NCBI GenBank assembly: GCA_045601245.1
Contig: JAZRZH010000026.1
Span: 1-64,000, forward strand
From: Cacconaster sp045601245
GTDB taxonomy: Bacteria > Bacteroidota > Bacteroidia > Bacteroidales > UBA932
Direction: 5' to 3'
Length of the DNA: 64,000 bases
A model generated the notes under the pieces. It saw nothing but the letters and a program-made list of their open reading frames with translations. It did no database searches and was not told the origin of the DNA. Numbering within the stretch: position 1 is the stretch's first letter; every line of letters starts with the position of its first letter. Positions 43,450 through 51,533 of the stretch are shown in pieces. Both the position numbers and the translations under genes were made by a program.

Positions 43450-44787
43450 TTATTCGATTCTGTTCCTGAGTTCTTCGCCCATCTCCTCATACCCCGGCTT
43501 GCCGAGCAGGGCGAACATATTTTTCTTGTACGATTCAACACCCGGCTGATCGAAAGGATTCACGCCGAGGACGTATGCACTCAACCCGCAGGCCTTCTCG
43601 AAGAAATAGAACAGCTGGCCGAGGTTGTACTCGTCTATCTGCTCCATCGATATCGTGATATTCGGCACCCCGCCGTCTATATGCGCGAATTTGGTGCCCA
43701 ATTCTGCCATCCGGTTGCAATGCTCCACATTGACATTCTCCAGGAAATTCAGGCCGTCAAGATTGTCCTCATCGTGCTCGATGACCACTTCGCGCCGGCT
43801 GTTCTCCACTGAAACGAATGTCTCGAAAAGGATGCGCGAACCATCCTGGATATACTGTCCCATAGAATGCAAATCCGTAGTGTTGCATACCGATGCCGGG
43901 AAAATCCCCCTGCAGTCCTTGCCCTCGCTCTCGCCGAAAAGCTGCTTCCACCATTCCGCGACATACTGGAGTTTCGGATTGAAGGAGGTGAAAAGTTCCA
44001 CCTTCTTGCCGGCATCGTAGAGCAGATTGCGCATTGCAGCATACTTTATTGCCGGATTGTCTTCCGAAGGTTCGTCGCAGATGCGCTGCATCTGGCGGGC
44101 ACCGTCAACCATCGCCTCGACATCCAGTCCGGCAAGTGCTATCGGCAGCAGGCCTACCGGCGTAAGGACGGAGAACCGGCCACCGACATTGTCAGGGACA
44201 ACGAAAGTGCGGTAACCCATCTTATCGGACAACGTCTTGAGCGCACCCTTGCGTGCATCGGTTATCGCAACAATGCGTTCCACAGACTCCTCCACGCCGT
44301 AGCGCTGCTCGAGTCGGTTCTTCAGAAGCCTGAACGCAACCGCAGGTTCCGTAGTGGTTCCGGACTTGGAGATCACCACCAGCGCGGGATTGCGTAGCGA
44401 CACAAAGTCCATCAGTTCGGCGATATACTCTTCGGAAAGGTTCTGCCCGGCAAAGACCACCTGCGGTCCGCCGGGATTGCCAATCTCCCTCGAGAAGGAA
44501 TGGGACAGGGCCTCTACCGTAGCCTTCGCGCCAAGATATGAGCCGCCAATACCTATTACCACCACCAGATCAATCTCCTTTTCGATCCACTTGTTGACAA
44601 CATCCATATAGCCGTCAATCTCCGCGCCTGTTATTTCTGACGGAAGTTCATTCCAGCCGGTGAATTCACTGCCGGCTCCGGTACCACTGTCGAGGGTCAT
44701 CAGGGCTTTCTTAGCCATTGAAACATATTCTCTGTAAACAGCATTATCCGCAAACTGTGAGCATCCGCCCAAATCAATTCTTATCAT
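43450..44787 (-). CDS. pgi: Glucose-6-phosphate isomerase
   Basis: The 445-residue enzyme of the shorter Bacteroidota/Firmicutes-type Pgi interconverts glucose-6-phosphate and fructose-6-phosphate. Sugar-isomerase marks are VVIGIGGSYLGAKATVEAL (about residues 78-96), VVISKSGTTTEPAVAF (about 135-150) and a C-terminal ALLGKPG. It is cytosolic. It lies between a 51-residue membrane protein and a large secreted protein on one strand, with gaps of 8 and 2 bases. Confidence 0.93.
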   Translation of the reverse strand: MIRIDLGGCSQFADNAVYREYVSMAKKALMTLDSGTGAGSEFTGWNELPSEITGAEIDGYMDVVNKWIEKEIDLVVVIGIGGSYLGAKATVEALSHSFSREIGNPGGPQVVFAGQNLSEEYIAELMDFVSLRNPALVVISKSGTTTEPAVAFRLLKNRLEQRYGVEESVERIVAITDARKGALKTLSDKMGYRTFVVPDNVGGRFSVLTPVGLLPIALAGLDVEAMVDGARQMQRICDEPSEDNPAIKYAAMRNLLYDAGKKVELFTSFNPKLQYVAEWWKQLFGESEGKDCRGIFPASVCNTTDLHSMGQYIQDGSRILFETFVSVENSRREVVIEHDEDNLDGLNFLENVNVEHCNRMAELGTKFAHIDGGVPNITISMEQIDEYNLGQLFYFFEKACGLSAYVLGVNPFDQPGVESYKKNMFALLGKPGYEEMGEELRNRIE

Positions 44788-44795
44788 ATTCTTAA

Positions 44796-44951
44796 TTAAT
44801 TACCCGAGTAGAACTTGAATCCTTTCGTCGCACCTGCGACAACAGCATCCCAACGGACGATTATTCCGATAATACTAATCAGGCCGATCCAGATGAACGC
44901 CTTCACCGTATCATTCTGAGATGAATACCAGTCTTTGATTCTCCTAAACAT
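44796..44951 (-). CDS. 51-residue single-pass membrane protein upstream of pgi
   Basis: A short open frame reads MFRRIKDWYSSQND, then one hydrophobic segment (about residues 18-32, FIWIGLISIIGIIV), then RWDAVVAGATKGFKFYSGN. The start, basic N-terminus, membrane segment and stop are all well formed, and the frame ends eight bases before pgi on the same strand. It has no name that I know. The membrane segment and the conserved-looking flanks support a real gene. Confidence 0.6.
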   Translation of the reverse strand: MFRRIKDWYSSQNDTVKAFIWIGLISIIGIIVRWDAVVAGATKGFKFYSGN

Positions 44952-45067
44952 ACAATGTCTCTATTTTATTACAAATTTCCGCCAAATGAGGAACTTTTGC
45001 AAGAAAAATGTTGGAAAGTGATGCAGGATTTTTCCTCCGGCTGCGTTTAAGAGACAGAAAAGATAAT

Positions 45068-45075
45068 TACATTTG
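45068..45075 (+). promoter_or_regulatory. -7 box five bases before the ECF sigma gene
   Basis: TACATTTG fits TAnnTTTG and ends five bases before the ATG at 45081, implying a leaderless or near-leaderless message for the sigma operon. The gap 44952-45067 shows no gene. Confidence 0.45.
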
Positions 45076-45080
45076 TCCTG

Positions 45081-45626
45081 ATGGACGACAAAGAACTGGT
45101 AAGTCTCTGCAGAAAAGGTGACTGCGCAGCTCAGGAAGAGCTGTACAGGCGGTACGCCCCCGCTCTTCTCGGCGTATGCCGCAGATACTCGCAGGACAGC
45201 CAGATGGCCGAGGATATGCTCCACGACGGATTCATCAAGATATTCCGCACCATAGACAAATATAGTTATCGCGGCAACGGTTCGCTTATGGGATGGTGCC
45301 GGCGCGTCATGGTCAATTCGGCCATCGACCGGCTCAGAAACGAGAAAAAACTCGACCTGAGATTCACTGACGCCATCCCTGAGACTACAGATCCGCCCGA
45401 AGAGAAGGTTCGACGCATCCCACCGGAAGTGCTGAACGGCTTTATCGCGGAACTTCCGCCCGGATACCGGACAATCTTCAACCTGTACGTCTTTGACGGG
45501 ATGTCACACAGGGAGATTGCCGGAATGCTCGGCATCAGGGAGAATTCATCGTCATCGCAATTCGTCAGGGCGAAGAAAACACTGGCAGCAAGAATAAACA
45601 AATGGCTTGAAGATGCAGGAGAATGA
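45081..45626 (+). CDS. ECF RNA polymerase sigma factor
   Basis: The 181-residue sigma-70 family protein has region 2 (about residues 20-90, with LYRRYAPALLGVCRRYSQD and DMLHDGFIKIFRTIDKY) and region 4 (about 118-172, with GYRTIFNLYVFDGMSHREIAGMLG), separated by a short linker. It overlaps a gene for a membrane-anchored protein that could be its anti-sigma factor. Targets are not known; TonB-linked FecI types usually sit beside FecR, which is absent here. Confidence 0.92.
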   Translation: MDDKELVSLCRKGDCAAQEELYRRYAPALLGVCRRYSQDSQMAEDMLHDGFIKIFRTIDKYSYRGNGSLMGWCRRVMVNSAIDRLRNEKKLDLRFTDAIPETTDPPEEKVRRIPPEVLNGFIAELPPGYRTIFNLYVFDGMSHREIAGMLGIRENSSSSQFVRAKKTLAARINKWLEDAGE

Positions 45627-46851
45627 CAACAAATGGCTCGATGCCGTGAAAGACGCGGTTGAAGGCATTGAGAACCCGCTTCCCGAAGGGATGTGGGAGA
45701 GCATTTCGTCCGGCATCGCAGCAGGTCGGCGCAGACGCAGGATAATAGCATTTGCCGTTTCCACCGCAGCAGCCGCGGCACTGGCGGCACTGGCGGTCAT
45801 TCTTCCGCTGGACAGCGGAACCGGTGCCGCAGACCCGATGCTCGCACAGAAACATAATGAGCCGGCACCTATAAGCGATGAGACCGTTCTTATGCCGGAA
45901 AATGAGGGTTTCATACCGGTTCCGCAAAATGATGCGACAGGTACCGTGCCGGCATTCAAAGCAGCCGCGACGGTCTTACTGGCAGCCTCGCCGGCATCCG
46001 GAACGGTAGCGGACAACCGCGCTGTACAGGAAGCGCAGTCGGTCATTGTTAAGACTGACGGACAGCCGGAGCAACGTGAACCGGCGGATAAGCAACCTGA
46101 AAAGCAGCAGACGGGCTCTACCCTGACGCAACGCACGAAAACAACCCCGACAACCTATACAGCAGACACTCAGGACATTCTGGCAATGGCTGAGGATACC
46201 GGCAGCCACGATTACGCCGAAATACTTTCCGCCGGAATCCACCTGTCCCTGGCAAATGGCAGCGGAACTCCATCTTCAAGTCTGCCCGCCGTTTCGACCA
46301 TAATAGAAGATCCCGAATCCGGCACAATGATGCCGATGCTGCCGGAAGGCGATCCGACGGGCTTCCGTTCCGAATACGTCCATAATATGCCGGTCAACCT
46401 AGGACTCTCGCTCTCCATCGGACTCGCCCCCGCCCTATCGCTTGAGACCGGGTTCGTCTGGTCATACCACAGCGCCTGCAAGAACAATTGGTTCAATGAT
46501 TACCTGCTTGGCAGCAATATTCAGCGGATGCACTACGCCGGCATTCCCCTCGGATTGAGATACACACCGCTGGAAGGCCGCCGGACCTCCCTTTATCTGT
46601 ATGGCGGAGTCATGGCGCAGAAATGCGTCAGCGCATCCTGGAACGGAAGCAAGTTGAACAACATCAGCCCAGTAATCCTCTCATCACACCTGAGCGCCGG
46701 ATTCCAATACCGGATAGCCGGACCGATAGCATTCTATATCGAGCCGGGTATCTCCCACAATTCGGTCACAGGGGACGAAGGTTTCACTATGTACGGACAA
46801 CACCCCTGGCAGTTCGACCTGAAAGGGGGAATACGATTCAATATCAAATGA
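45613..46851 (+). CDS. Membrane-anchored protein with C-terminal beta-barrel, candidate sigma partner
   Basis: The 412-residue protein has an N-terminal cytoplasmic stretch (WLDAVKDAVEGIENPLPEGMWESI), one membrane segment (about residues 41-60), a long Pro/Thr/Gln-rich linker and a C-terminal outer-membrane-barrel-like region from about 250 (VNLGLSLSIGLAPALSLETG, ending FDLKGGIRFNIK). This two-membrane layout recurs behind ECF sigma genes in Bacteroidales and may couple envelope state to the sigma factor. An ATG two codons earlier (45607) is possible. It overlaps the sigma gene by 14 bases. Confidence 0.65.
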   Translation: MQENDNKWLDAVKDAVEGIENPLPEGMWESISSGIAAGRRRRRIIAFAVSTAAAAALAALAVILPLDSGTGAADPMLAQKHNEPAPISDETVLMPENEGFIPVPQNDATGTVPAFKAAATVLLAASPASGTVADNRAVQEAQSVIVKTDGQPEQREPADKQPEKQQTGSTLTQRTKTTPTTYTADTQDILAMAEDTGSHDYAEILSAGIHLSLANGSGTPSSSLPAVSTIIEDPESGTMMPMLPEGDPTGFRSEYVHNMPVNLGLSLSIGLAPALSLETGFVWSYHSACKNNWFNDYLLGSNIQRMHYAGIPLGLRYTPLEGRRTSLYLYGGVMAQKCVSASWNGSKLNNISPVILSSHLSAGFQYRIAGPIAFYIEPGISHNSVTGDEGFTMYGQHPWQFDLKGGIRFNIK

Positions 46852-47585
46852 CTATGAAAGAAATAAGAATTATATCAAGGCTGCTTTGCGCCGCAGCGGT
46901 CATCAGTCTGGCCGCCGCCTGCGCCAAAGATTATGTTGGAGAGCTCTGGCCGAACCCGGCAATAGAAATCAACGGCCCGTATATCCAGGAATACTATGAC
47001 GGCCCGCTGAAATGCGATGTCCTCAACCTGTATGGAGGGATGCCGTTTATCTCCGTTTCGCTCAAAACCGAGCTGCAATCGGAGATAAAGAAATACAGCA
47101 ACAAATCCACCGGCGATGAAGCCAACAAATACAGGAACCTGTGTCTGAAGCACAACGACCTCGACTTCCGCGGAGAGGACCCGCTTTTCAGCCACCCAGC
47201 CAAGCAGTGCTATGCAAAGGATATCGAATCGATTGAATTGACCTGCGACAGCGACTTTGATGCAAAACATCCCGCCGGATCATCCATTATGGATATAATG
47301 GAGTATCAGACCACATCCTTCGGCCCGTTCGTCACCAGCGGATACAAAGGTGATTTCCATAATCACAATGCCGCTTTAAGCACCATCGAGATATGCATAA
47401 CCCCAGCAGATTCAATCGATCCGGAGTATATGATGCTTTTGAGCAGCATCAATCTGTTCAAGCTGTTTTTCAACTGCGCACCTGATCAAAAAAAGGAGAT
47501 CGGGCTCACGCTCGCCATCACGTTTGATGACAAAACAGCCGTGACGTTCAACGTCACGGCCGATTTCAGTGGTTATCAGGGATAG
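46848..47585 (+). CDS. Lipoprotein of the sigma operon
   Basis: The 245-residue protein has a lipoprotein signal (AAAVISLAAACAKD, Cys near residue 26) and no recognised domain. The body is mixed, with DVLNLYGGMPFISVSL and a C-terminal strand-rich LTLAITFDDKTAVTFNVTA. It starts in an ATGA overlap with the barrel-protein gene, so the three genes from 45081 are one operon. An ATG two codons downstream is an alternative. Confidence 0.65.
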   Translation: MTMKEIRIISRLLCAAAVISLAAACAKDYVGELWPNPAIEINGPYIQEYYDGPLKCDVLNLYGGMPFISVSLKTELQSEIKKYSNKSTGDEANKYRNLCLKHNDLDFRGEDPLFSHPAKQCYAKDIESIELTCDSDFDAKHPAGSSIMDIMEYQTTSFGPFVTSGYKGDFHNHNAALSTIEICITPADSIDPEYMMLLSSINLFKLFFNCAPDQKKEIGLTLAITFDDKTAVTFNVTADFSGYQG

Positions 47586-47593
47586 TCGCTGCG

Positions 47594-47896
47594 TTATGCC
47601 ATCCCGCCGGTGTTTCCCATAGGCGGGACGAATGTCTGGTCGCGGAAGCGGATTTCGCCGAACTGGCTCTCATACTTCTGTACGTTCTCCATCAGAGCCT
47701 TGAGGAACTTCTTGGCGTTCTCCGGGGTCATCAGCACGCGGCTGTTGACTGTCGGCTTCGGAAGGCCCGGCATCATCTGCACGAAGTCCACGATGAACTC
47801 GCTGGATGAGTGCGTAATTACTGCAAGGTTTGAATAATTGCCTTTTGCCACTTCAGGGCGGATTTCGATATCGATCTGCTGATTGTTTTCTGCCAT
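47594..47896 (-). CDS. DUF3467 protein
   Basis: The 100-residue protein matches DUF3467 over its whole length: EIRPEVAKGNYSNLAVITHS, FIVDFVQMMPGLPKPTVNSR and MTPENAKKFLKALMENVQKYE. It is small, soluble, and widespread in Bacteroidota with no known activity. It follows rny by nine bases on the same strand and is probably co-transcribed. Confidence 0.85.
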   Translation of the reverse strand: MAENNQQIDIEIRPEVAKGNYSNLAVITHSSSEFIVDFVQMMPGLPKPTVNSRVLMTPENAKKFLKALMENVQKYESQFGEIRFRDQTFVPPMGNTGGMA

Positions 47897-47905
47897 AATT
47901 CTGAA

Positions 47906-49441
47906 TTATTTAGCGAAAGCGACTGAGCGCGTTTCGCGGATTACCGTAATCTTGATCTGTCCAGGGTATACCATTTCGTCCTGGATCTTGCGTGCAATCT
48001 CGGAAGAGAGTTCCTCGCACTGCTGGTCAGTGACCTCTTCCGCACCCACGATTACTCGGAGTTCGCGGCCGGCCTGGATAGCGTATGTCTTGGTCACGCC
48101 AGGATAAGAGAGTGCGATGTTCTCCATATCCTTGAGGCGCTTGATGTATGATTCGATGACTTCACGACGTGCGCCCGGGCGTGCACCGGAAATGGCATCG
48201 GCCACGAGAACGAGCGGAGCGATGAGGGATGTCATCTCAACCTCCTCGTGGTGAGCGCCGATCGCATTGCAGATCTCCGGCTTCTCCTTGTACTTTTCAG
48301 CCATCTTCATTCCGAGCAGTGCGTGTGGAAGTTCCGGCTCCTCTTCGGAAACCTTTCCGATATCGTGGAGCAGGCCGGCGCGCTTTGCGACCTTAGGGTT
48401 AAGGCCGAGCTCGGATGCCATTGTCGCACTGATATTGGCCACTTCGCGTGAATGCTGGAGAAGGTTCTGACCATATGAAGAACGGTATTTCATACGACCG
48501 ATCATCTTCACGAGTTCGATGTTGAGTCCGTGGATGCCCAGGTCGATGCAGGTGCGCTTTCCGGTCTCCATAATCTCATCGTCCAACTGCTTCTTGACCT
48601 TTTCGACGACCTCCTCGATGCGTGCCGGGTGAATTCGTCCGTCGGTCACCAGTTGGTGCAGGGCAAGCCTTGCGACCTCGCGGCGTACAGGATCGAACGC
48701 GGAGAGAAGGATTGCCTCAGGAGTGTCATCCACAACGATCTCAACACCCGTTGCAGCCTCGAGAGCGCGGATGTTGCGACCTTCACGACCAATGATGCGG
48801 CCCTTGATCTCATCGGATTCAATATTGAACACTGTCACTGCGTTCTCTATCGCGGTCTCCGGAGCTGTGCGCTGGATGGTATTGATGACAATGCGCTTCG
48901 CCTCCTTGCTTGCTGTAAGTCTGGCCTCGTCGATCACGTCGTTGATATAGGCCTGAGCCTGGCTCTTGGCCTCCGACTTCATATTTTCGATAAGCTGGTT
49001 TTTAGCATCTTCCGCTGTCATTCCGGCGACTTTTTCAAGTTCGTCGATTGCCTGGATGCGGAGCTTGTCATATTCCTCGCCCTTCTTGTTGACAACTTCC
49101 AGCTGAGCCTTGAGATTTTCCTTGATCGCTTCTGCCTCCTTCTGCTTTCTGCCGAGTTCGGAATTCTGCTGATTGAGCGACATTTCGCGCTGCTTCAGCT
49201 TGTTCTCGGTCTGCTGGATCTGAGCGTTTTTTTCGTTGATGAACGCTTCGTGTTCGCTCTTCAACTGAAGGAATTTCTCCTTTGCCTGGAAAATTTTTTC
49301 TTTCTTGATGTTCTCACCCTCCTGCTCCGCGTTGCGGATAATCTCATCGCCGCGGCGCTTCAGTATGATGTTTCTGACCAACCAGAAGGCGGCTGCGCCG
49401 ATGATTGCAGAAATTAAAGCTGTGATAATTATGGTTGTCAT
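47906..49441 (-). CDS. rny: Ribonuclease Y
   Basis: The 511-residue endoribonuclease initiates mRNA decay at the inner membrane. In order it has an N-terminal membrane segment (about residues 3-25), a long coiled coil (about 30-180, rich in Lys, Gln and Glu), a KH domain (about 195-260, with GRIIGREGRNIRALEAATG) and an HD phosphohydrolase domain with AGLLHDIGK (about 345-353). Full length for the family. It lies downstream of zapA and a 6S-like RNA on the same strand. Confidence 0.95.
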   Translation of the reverse strand: MTTIIITALISAIIGAAAFWLVRNIILKRRGDEIIRNAEQEGENIKKEKIFQAKEKFLQLKSEHEAFINEKNAQIQQTENKLKQREMSLNQQNSELGRKQKEAEAIKENLKAQLEVVNKKGEEYDKLRIQAIDELEKVAGMTAEDAKNQLIENMKSEAKSQAQAYINDVIDEARLTASKEAKRIVINTIQRTAPETAIENAVTVFNIESDEIKGRIIGREGRNIRALEAATGVEIVVDDTPEAILLSAFDPVRREVARLALHQLVTDGRIHPARIEEVVEKVKKQLDDEIMETGKRTCIDLGIHGLNIELVKMIGRMKYRSSYGQNLLQHSREVANISATMASELGLNPKVAKRAGLLHDIGKVSEEEPELPHALLGMKMAEKYKEKPEICNAIGAHHEEVEMTSLIAPLVLVADAISGARPGARREVIESYIKRLKDMENIALSYPGVTKTYAIQAGRELRVIVGAEEVTDQQCEELSSEIARKIQDEMVYPGQIKITVIRETRSVAFAK

Positions 49442-49500
49442 AGCGTGTAAGTATATATAATGTATTAGTAATGCCTGTAATACAAATACTTACAATTAAC

Positions 49501-49520
49501 AAAAAAAAGCCGTTAGCTTG
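49501..49520 (-). terminator. Terminator of the 6S-like RNA
   Basis: The 3' arm of the closing helix (TAACGGC side) runs straight into eight T on the - strand. Because the 5' arm of the same helix begins inside zapA, the whole RNA also acts as the stem of this terminator. Confidence 0.65.
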
Positions 49521-49690
49521 ATCAGACGAAAATCTTAATAAATAAGATTTGAGCTCCGAAATATATATCGCAGACTTCCAACGTCCTATAAAATAGAATC
49601 CCCCGGAGGGTCACCCAGGCCTGTCTTTGATGTCCGAGTAGGCTCGTTTTAGTTTTTAGTGTTGATTTTGGCAAAGAGCAAGCTAACGGC
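49509..49690 (-). ncRNA. ssrS: 6S-like RNA (ssrS) between zapA and rny
   Basis: On the - strand a 182-base segment is closed by a perfect 12-base helix: GCCGTTAGCTTG at the 5' end and CAAGCTAACGGC at the 3' end, directly followed by eight U. The interior folds as a long irregular hairpin with a GC-rich tip (near 49600-49625). 6S RNA, which mimics an open promoter and sequesters RNA polymerase, lies next to zapA in enterobacteria as well, so position supports the call. The 5' strand of the closing helix overlaps the zapA stop codon. No protein frame fits the segment. Confidence 0.75.
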
Positions 49691-49973
49691 CGAGCAAATA
49701 ATCTTCAAGTTGATTGTTGAGAGCCTCTATCTCCCTCATAACGTCACCGGCAGCGCCAGCATTGGCGCGCTGGAGTTCAAGCAGTTTCACCTCAGACCTC
49801 AACAACATCATAGTCAGCACCTCAGACTGCGACACGTTGCCATAATGGTCAACGATATAATCATACTCCTCATTAATCCTCTCCGCAGCCGCTCTCATTC
49901 CCTCCTCAAGCTCCGGGTTGACGCTCATAGGATACTCCACCCCACTTATCTTCAAAGTAATATTCTGCTTCAT
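49683..49973 (-). CDS. zapA: Cell-division protein ZapA
   Basis: The 96-residue ZapA-family protein bundles FtsZ filaments at the division site. It has an N-terminal strand domain (ITLKISGVEYPMSVNPELEE) and a C-terminal coiled coil (about residues 55-96, ending LEDYLLGR). It is coupled to a coiled-coil gene upstream (4-base gap). Its stop codon lies in the closing helix of the 6S-like RNA. Confidence 0.85.
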   Translation of the reverse strand: MKQNITLKISGVEYPMSVNPELEEGMRAAAERINEEYDYIVDHYGNVSQSEVLTMMLLRSEVKLLELQRANAGAAGDVMREIEALNNQLEDYLLGR

Positions 49974-49977
49974 CGTA

Positions 49978-50262
49978 TCAGTCGTTCAACAAGGATATGC
50001 ACTTGTCTATCTCCTTCATGAGATGCGAGACTTTCCGCTTTGCCTCCGCCCTGTCAGGCGAAGAACCGTCAAATGCTAAAGTCAATTGTAAGTTATCCAG
50101 TCTTTCCTTTAATTCAGTTATCGTTTTATCTTTTTCAGTTATGGCGGCCTCATATTCCGAAATCTTCGCAGCCATCTCATCGCTGTTCTGACACAATGCC
50201 TCGTATCGGGCAATCAGTTCAGCGATATTCCCCTTGAATCTCTGTATCAGCTGTTCGTTCAT
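49978..50262 (-). CDS. Coiled-coil protein upstream of zapA
   Basis: The 94-residue protein is almost entirely helical with heptad character (about residues 5-65; EYEAAITEKDKTITELKERLDNL) and a short C-terminal helix. It may act with ZapA in division, in the manner of ZapB, but shares only coiled-coil character with it. A TAACTTTG box at 50287-50280 (- strand) fits a promoter about 17 bases upstream. Confidence 0.7.
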   Translation of the reverse strand: MNEQLIQRFKGNIAELIARYEALCQNSDEMAAKISEYEAAITEKDKTITELKERLDNLQLTLAFDGSSPDRAEAKRKVSHLMKEIDKCISLLND

Positions 50263-50363
50263 ATCAGTCGCACTGAATGCAAAGTTAATAATAATTATTT
50301 ATATTCGTTAATGCTTTATTTCCTAACTTTACCGGATTAAATGTGATAACACCCCCAGAAGGT

Positions 50364-51533
50364 ATGAAACTCAAAAAAATCGGGCTGCTGCCCAAGGTTC
50401 TCATCGCGATAGCGCTCGGTATCGGATGCTCGTTTTTCTTCCCGGTATGGCTCGTCAGGTGCTTCCTGACATTCAATTCGATCTTCAGCAACTTCCTCGG
50501 ACTCTTCATCCCGTTCCTGATCATCGGCCTCATCGCCCCGGGTATCATCGAGCTCGGCAAAGGTGCCGGCAAATTGCTCGCGATAACGGTTGGAATAGCA
50601 TATTTCTCCACAATCCTCGCGGGATTCTTCTCATACGGCATCTGCTCCTGGACCTACCCTTCCGTCCTCGGTGACTCGGTCGCAGCTCTGGGCAATATTG
50701 ACATGTCAGGCGGACTCACGCCATTCTTCACCATCGAGATGCCCGCTGTGATGAGTGTGACCTCCGCACTCGTGATAGCTTTCATCATCGGCCTCACCCT
50801 CATAAACGTGGAGGGCCACGCGTTCAAGGATGTGATGACCGATTTCAGGGAAAGCATATTCCGCGTCATCAGCAAACTCATCATCCCGCTCCTGCCGCTC
50901 TTCATATTCGGCATTTTCCTCCAGATGGGAGCCGAAGGCAAGATAGCCCCGGTCCTCGGGATGTTCATCAAGATAATCCTCATCATCTTCGCAATGCACG
51001 TCACGTTCCTGGTATTCCAGTTCTGCATTGCCGGCGCGATTGCTCACAAAAACCCGTTCAAGGCGCTCTGGACAATGCTTCCGGCATACGTCACCGCCCT
51101 CGGCACCCAGTCGTCGGCCGCCACGATTCCTGTCACCCTGGCGCAGGCGAAGAAGAACGGCGTACGCGAAGAGGTTGCGGACTTTGTGATCCCTCTCTGC
51201 GCGACGGTACACCTCTCCTGCAGCATCCTCAAGATCACGGCCTGCGCATTCGCAATCTCCCTCAGTATGGGAATGGACACCAGCGTCGCCACATACGCCG
51301 GCTTCATAATGATGCTCGGCATCACAATGGTAGCGGCCCCGGGCGTTCCGGGAGGAGCGATTATGGCGGCACTCGGTCTGCTCTCCTCGATGCTCGGATT
51401 CGATGCTAACCTCCAGGGCCTTATGATTGCCCTCTACATCGCGATGGACAGCTTCGGCACCGCCGGCAATGTCACGGGCGACGGTGCTATAGCTTTGATA
51501 GTAAATAGAATAAAATCTCAAAATCAGAAATGA
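50364..51533 (+). CDS. Dicarboxylate/amino acid:cation symporter
   Basis: The 389-residue DAACS-family (SDF) transporter has about eight membrane segments plus re-entrant hairpins. A serine-rich-type hairpin reads ALGTQSSAATIPVTL (about residues 248-262), then the substrate-binding TM7-8 region contains MLGITMVAAPGVPGGAIMAALG and ends DSFGTAGNVTGDGAIALIV. It imports glutamate, serine/threonine or C4-dicarboxylates with sodium or protons. The start MKLKKIG was preferred to one seven codons upstream. It overlaps the next gene by four bases. Confidence 0.88.
   Translation: MKLKKIGLLPKVLIAIALGIGCSFFFPVWLVRCFLTFNSIFSNFLGLFIPFLIIGLIAPGIIELGKGAGKLLAITVGIAYFSTILAGFFSYGICSWTYPSVLGDSVAALGNIDMSGGLTPFFTIEMPAVMSVTSALVIAFIIGLTLINVEGHAFKDVMTDFRESIFRVISKLIIPLLPLFIFGIFLQMGAEGKIAPVLGMFIKIILIIFAMHVTFLVFQFCIAGAIAHKNPFKALWTMLPAYVTALGTQSSAATIPVTLAQAKKNGVREEVADFVIPLCATVHLSCSILKITACAFAISLSMGMDTSVATYAGFIMMLGITMVAAPGVPGGAIMAALGLLSSMLGFDANLQGLMIALYIAMDSFGTAGNVTGDGAIALIVNRIKSQNQK

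Noticed and set aside
46623..46850. Longer N-terminus for the sigma-operon lipoprotein
   Set aside because: The extension lies inside the preceding gene and would bury the clear lipoprotein signal.
48530..49417. 295-codon hydrophobic-looking frame antisense to rny
   Set aside because: Its Leu/Phe-rich sequence is the antisense image of the Lys/Glu-rich coiled coil of ribonuclease Y.
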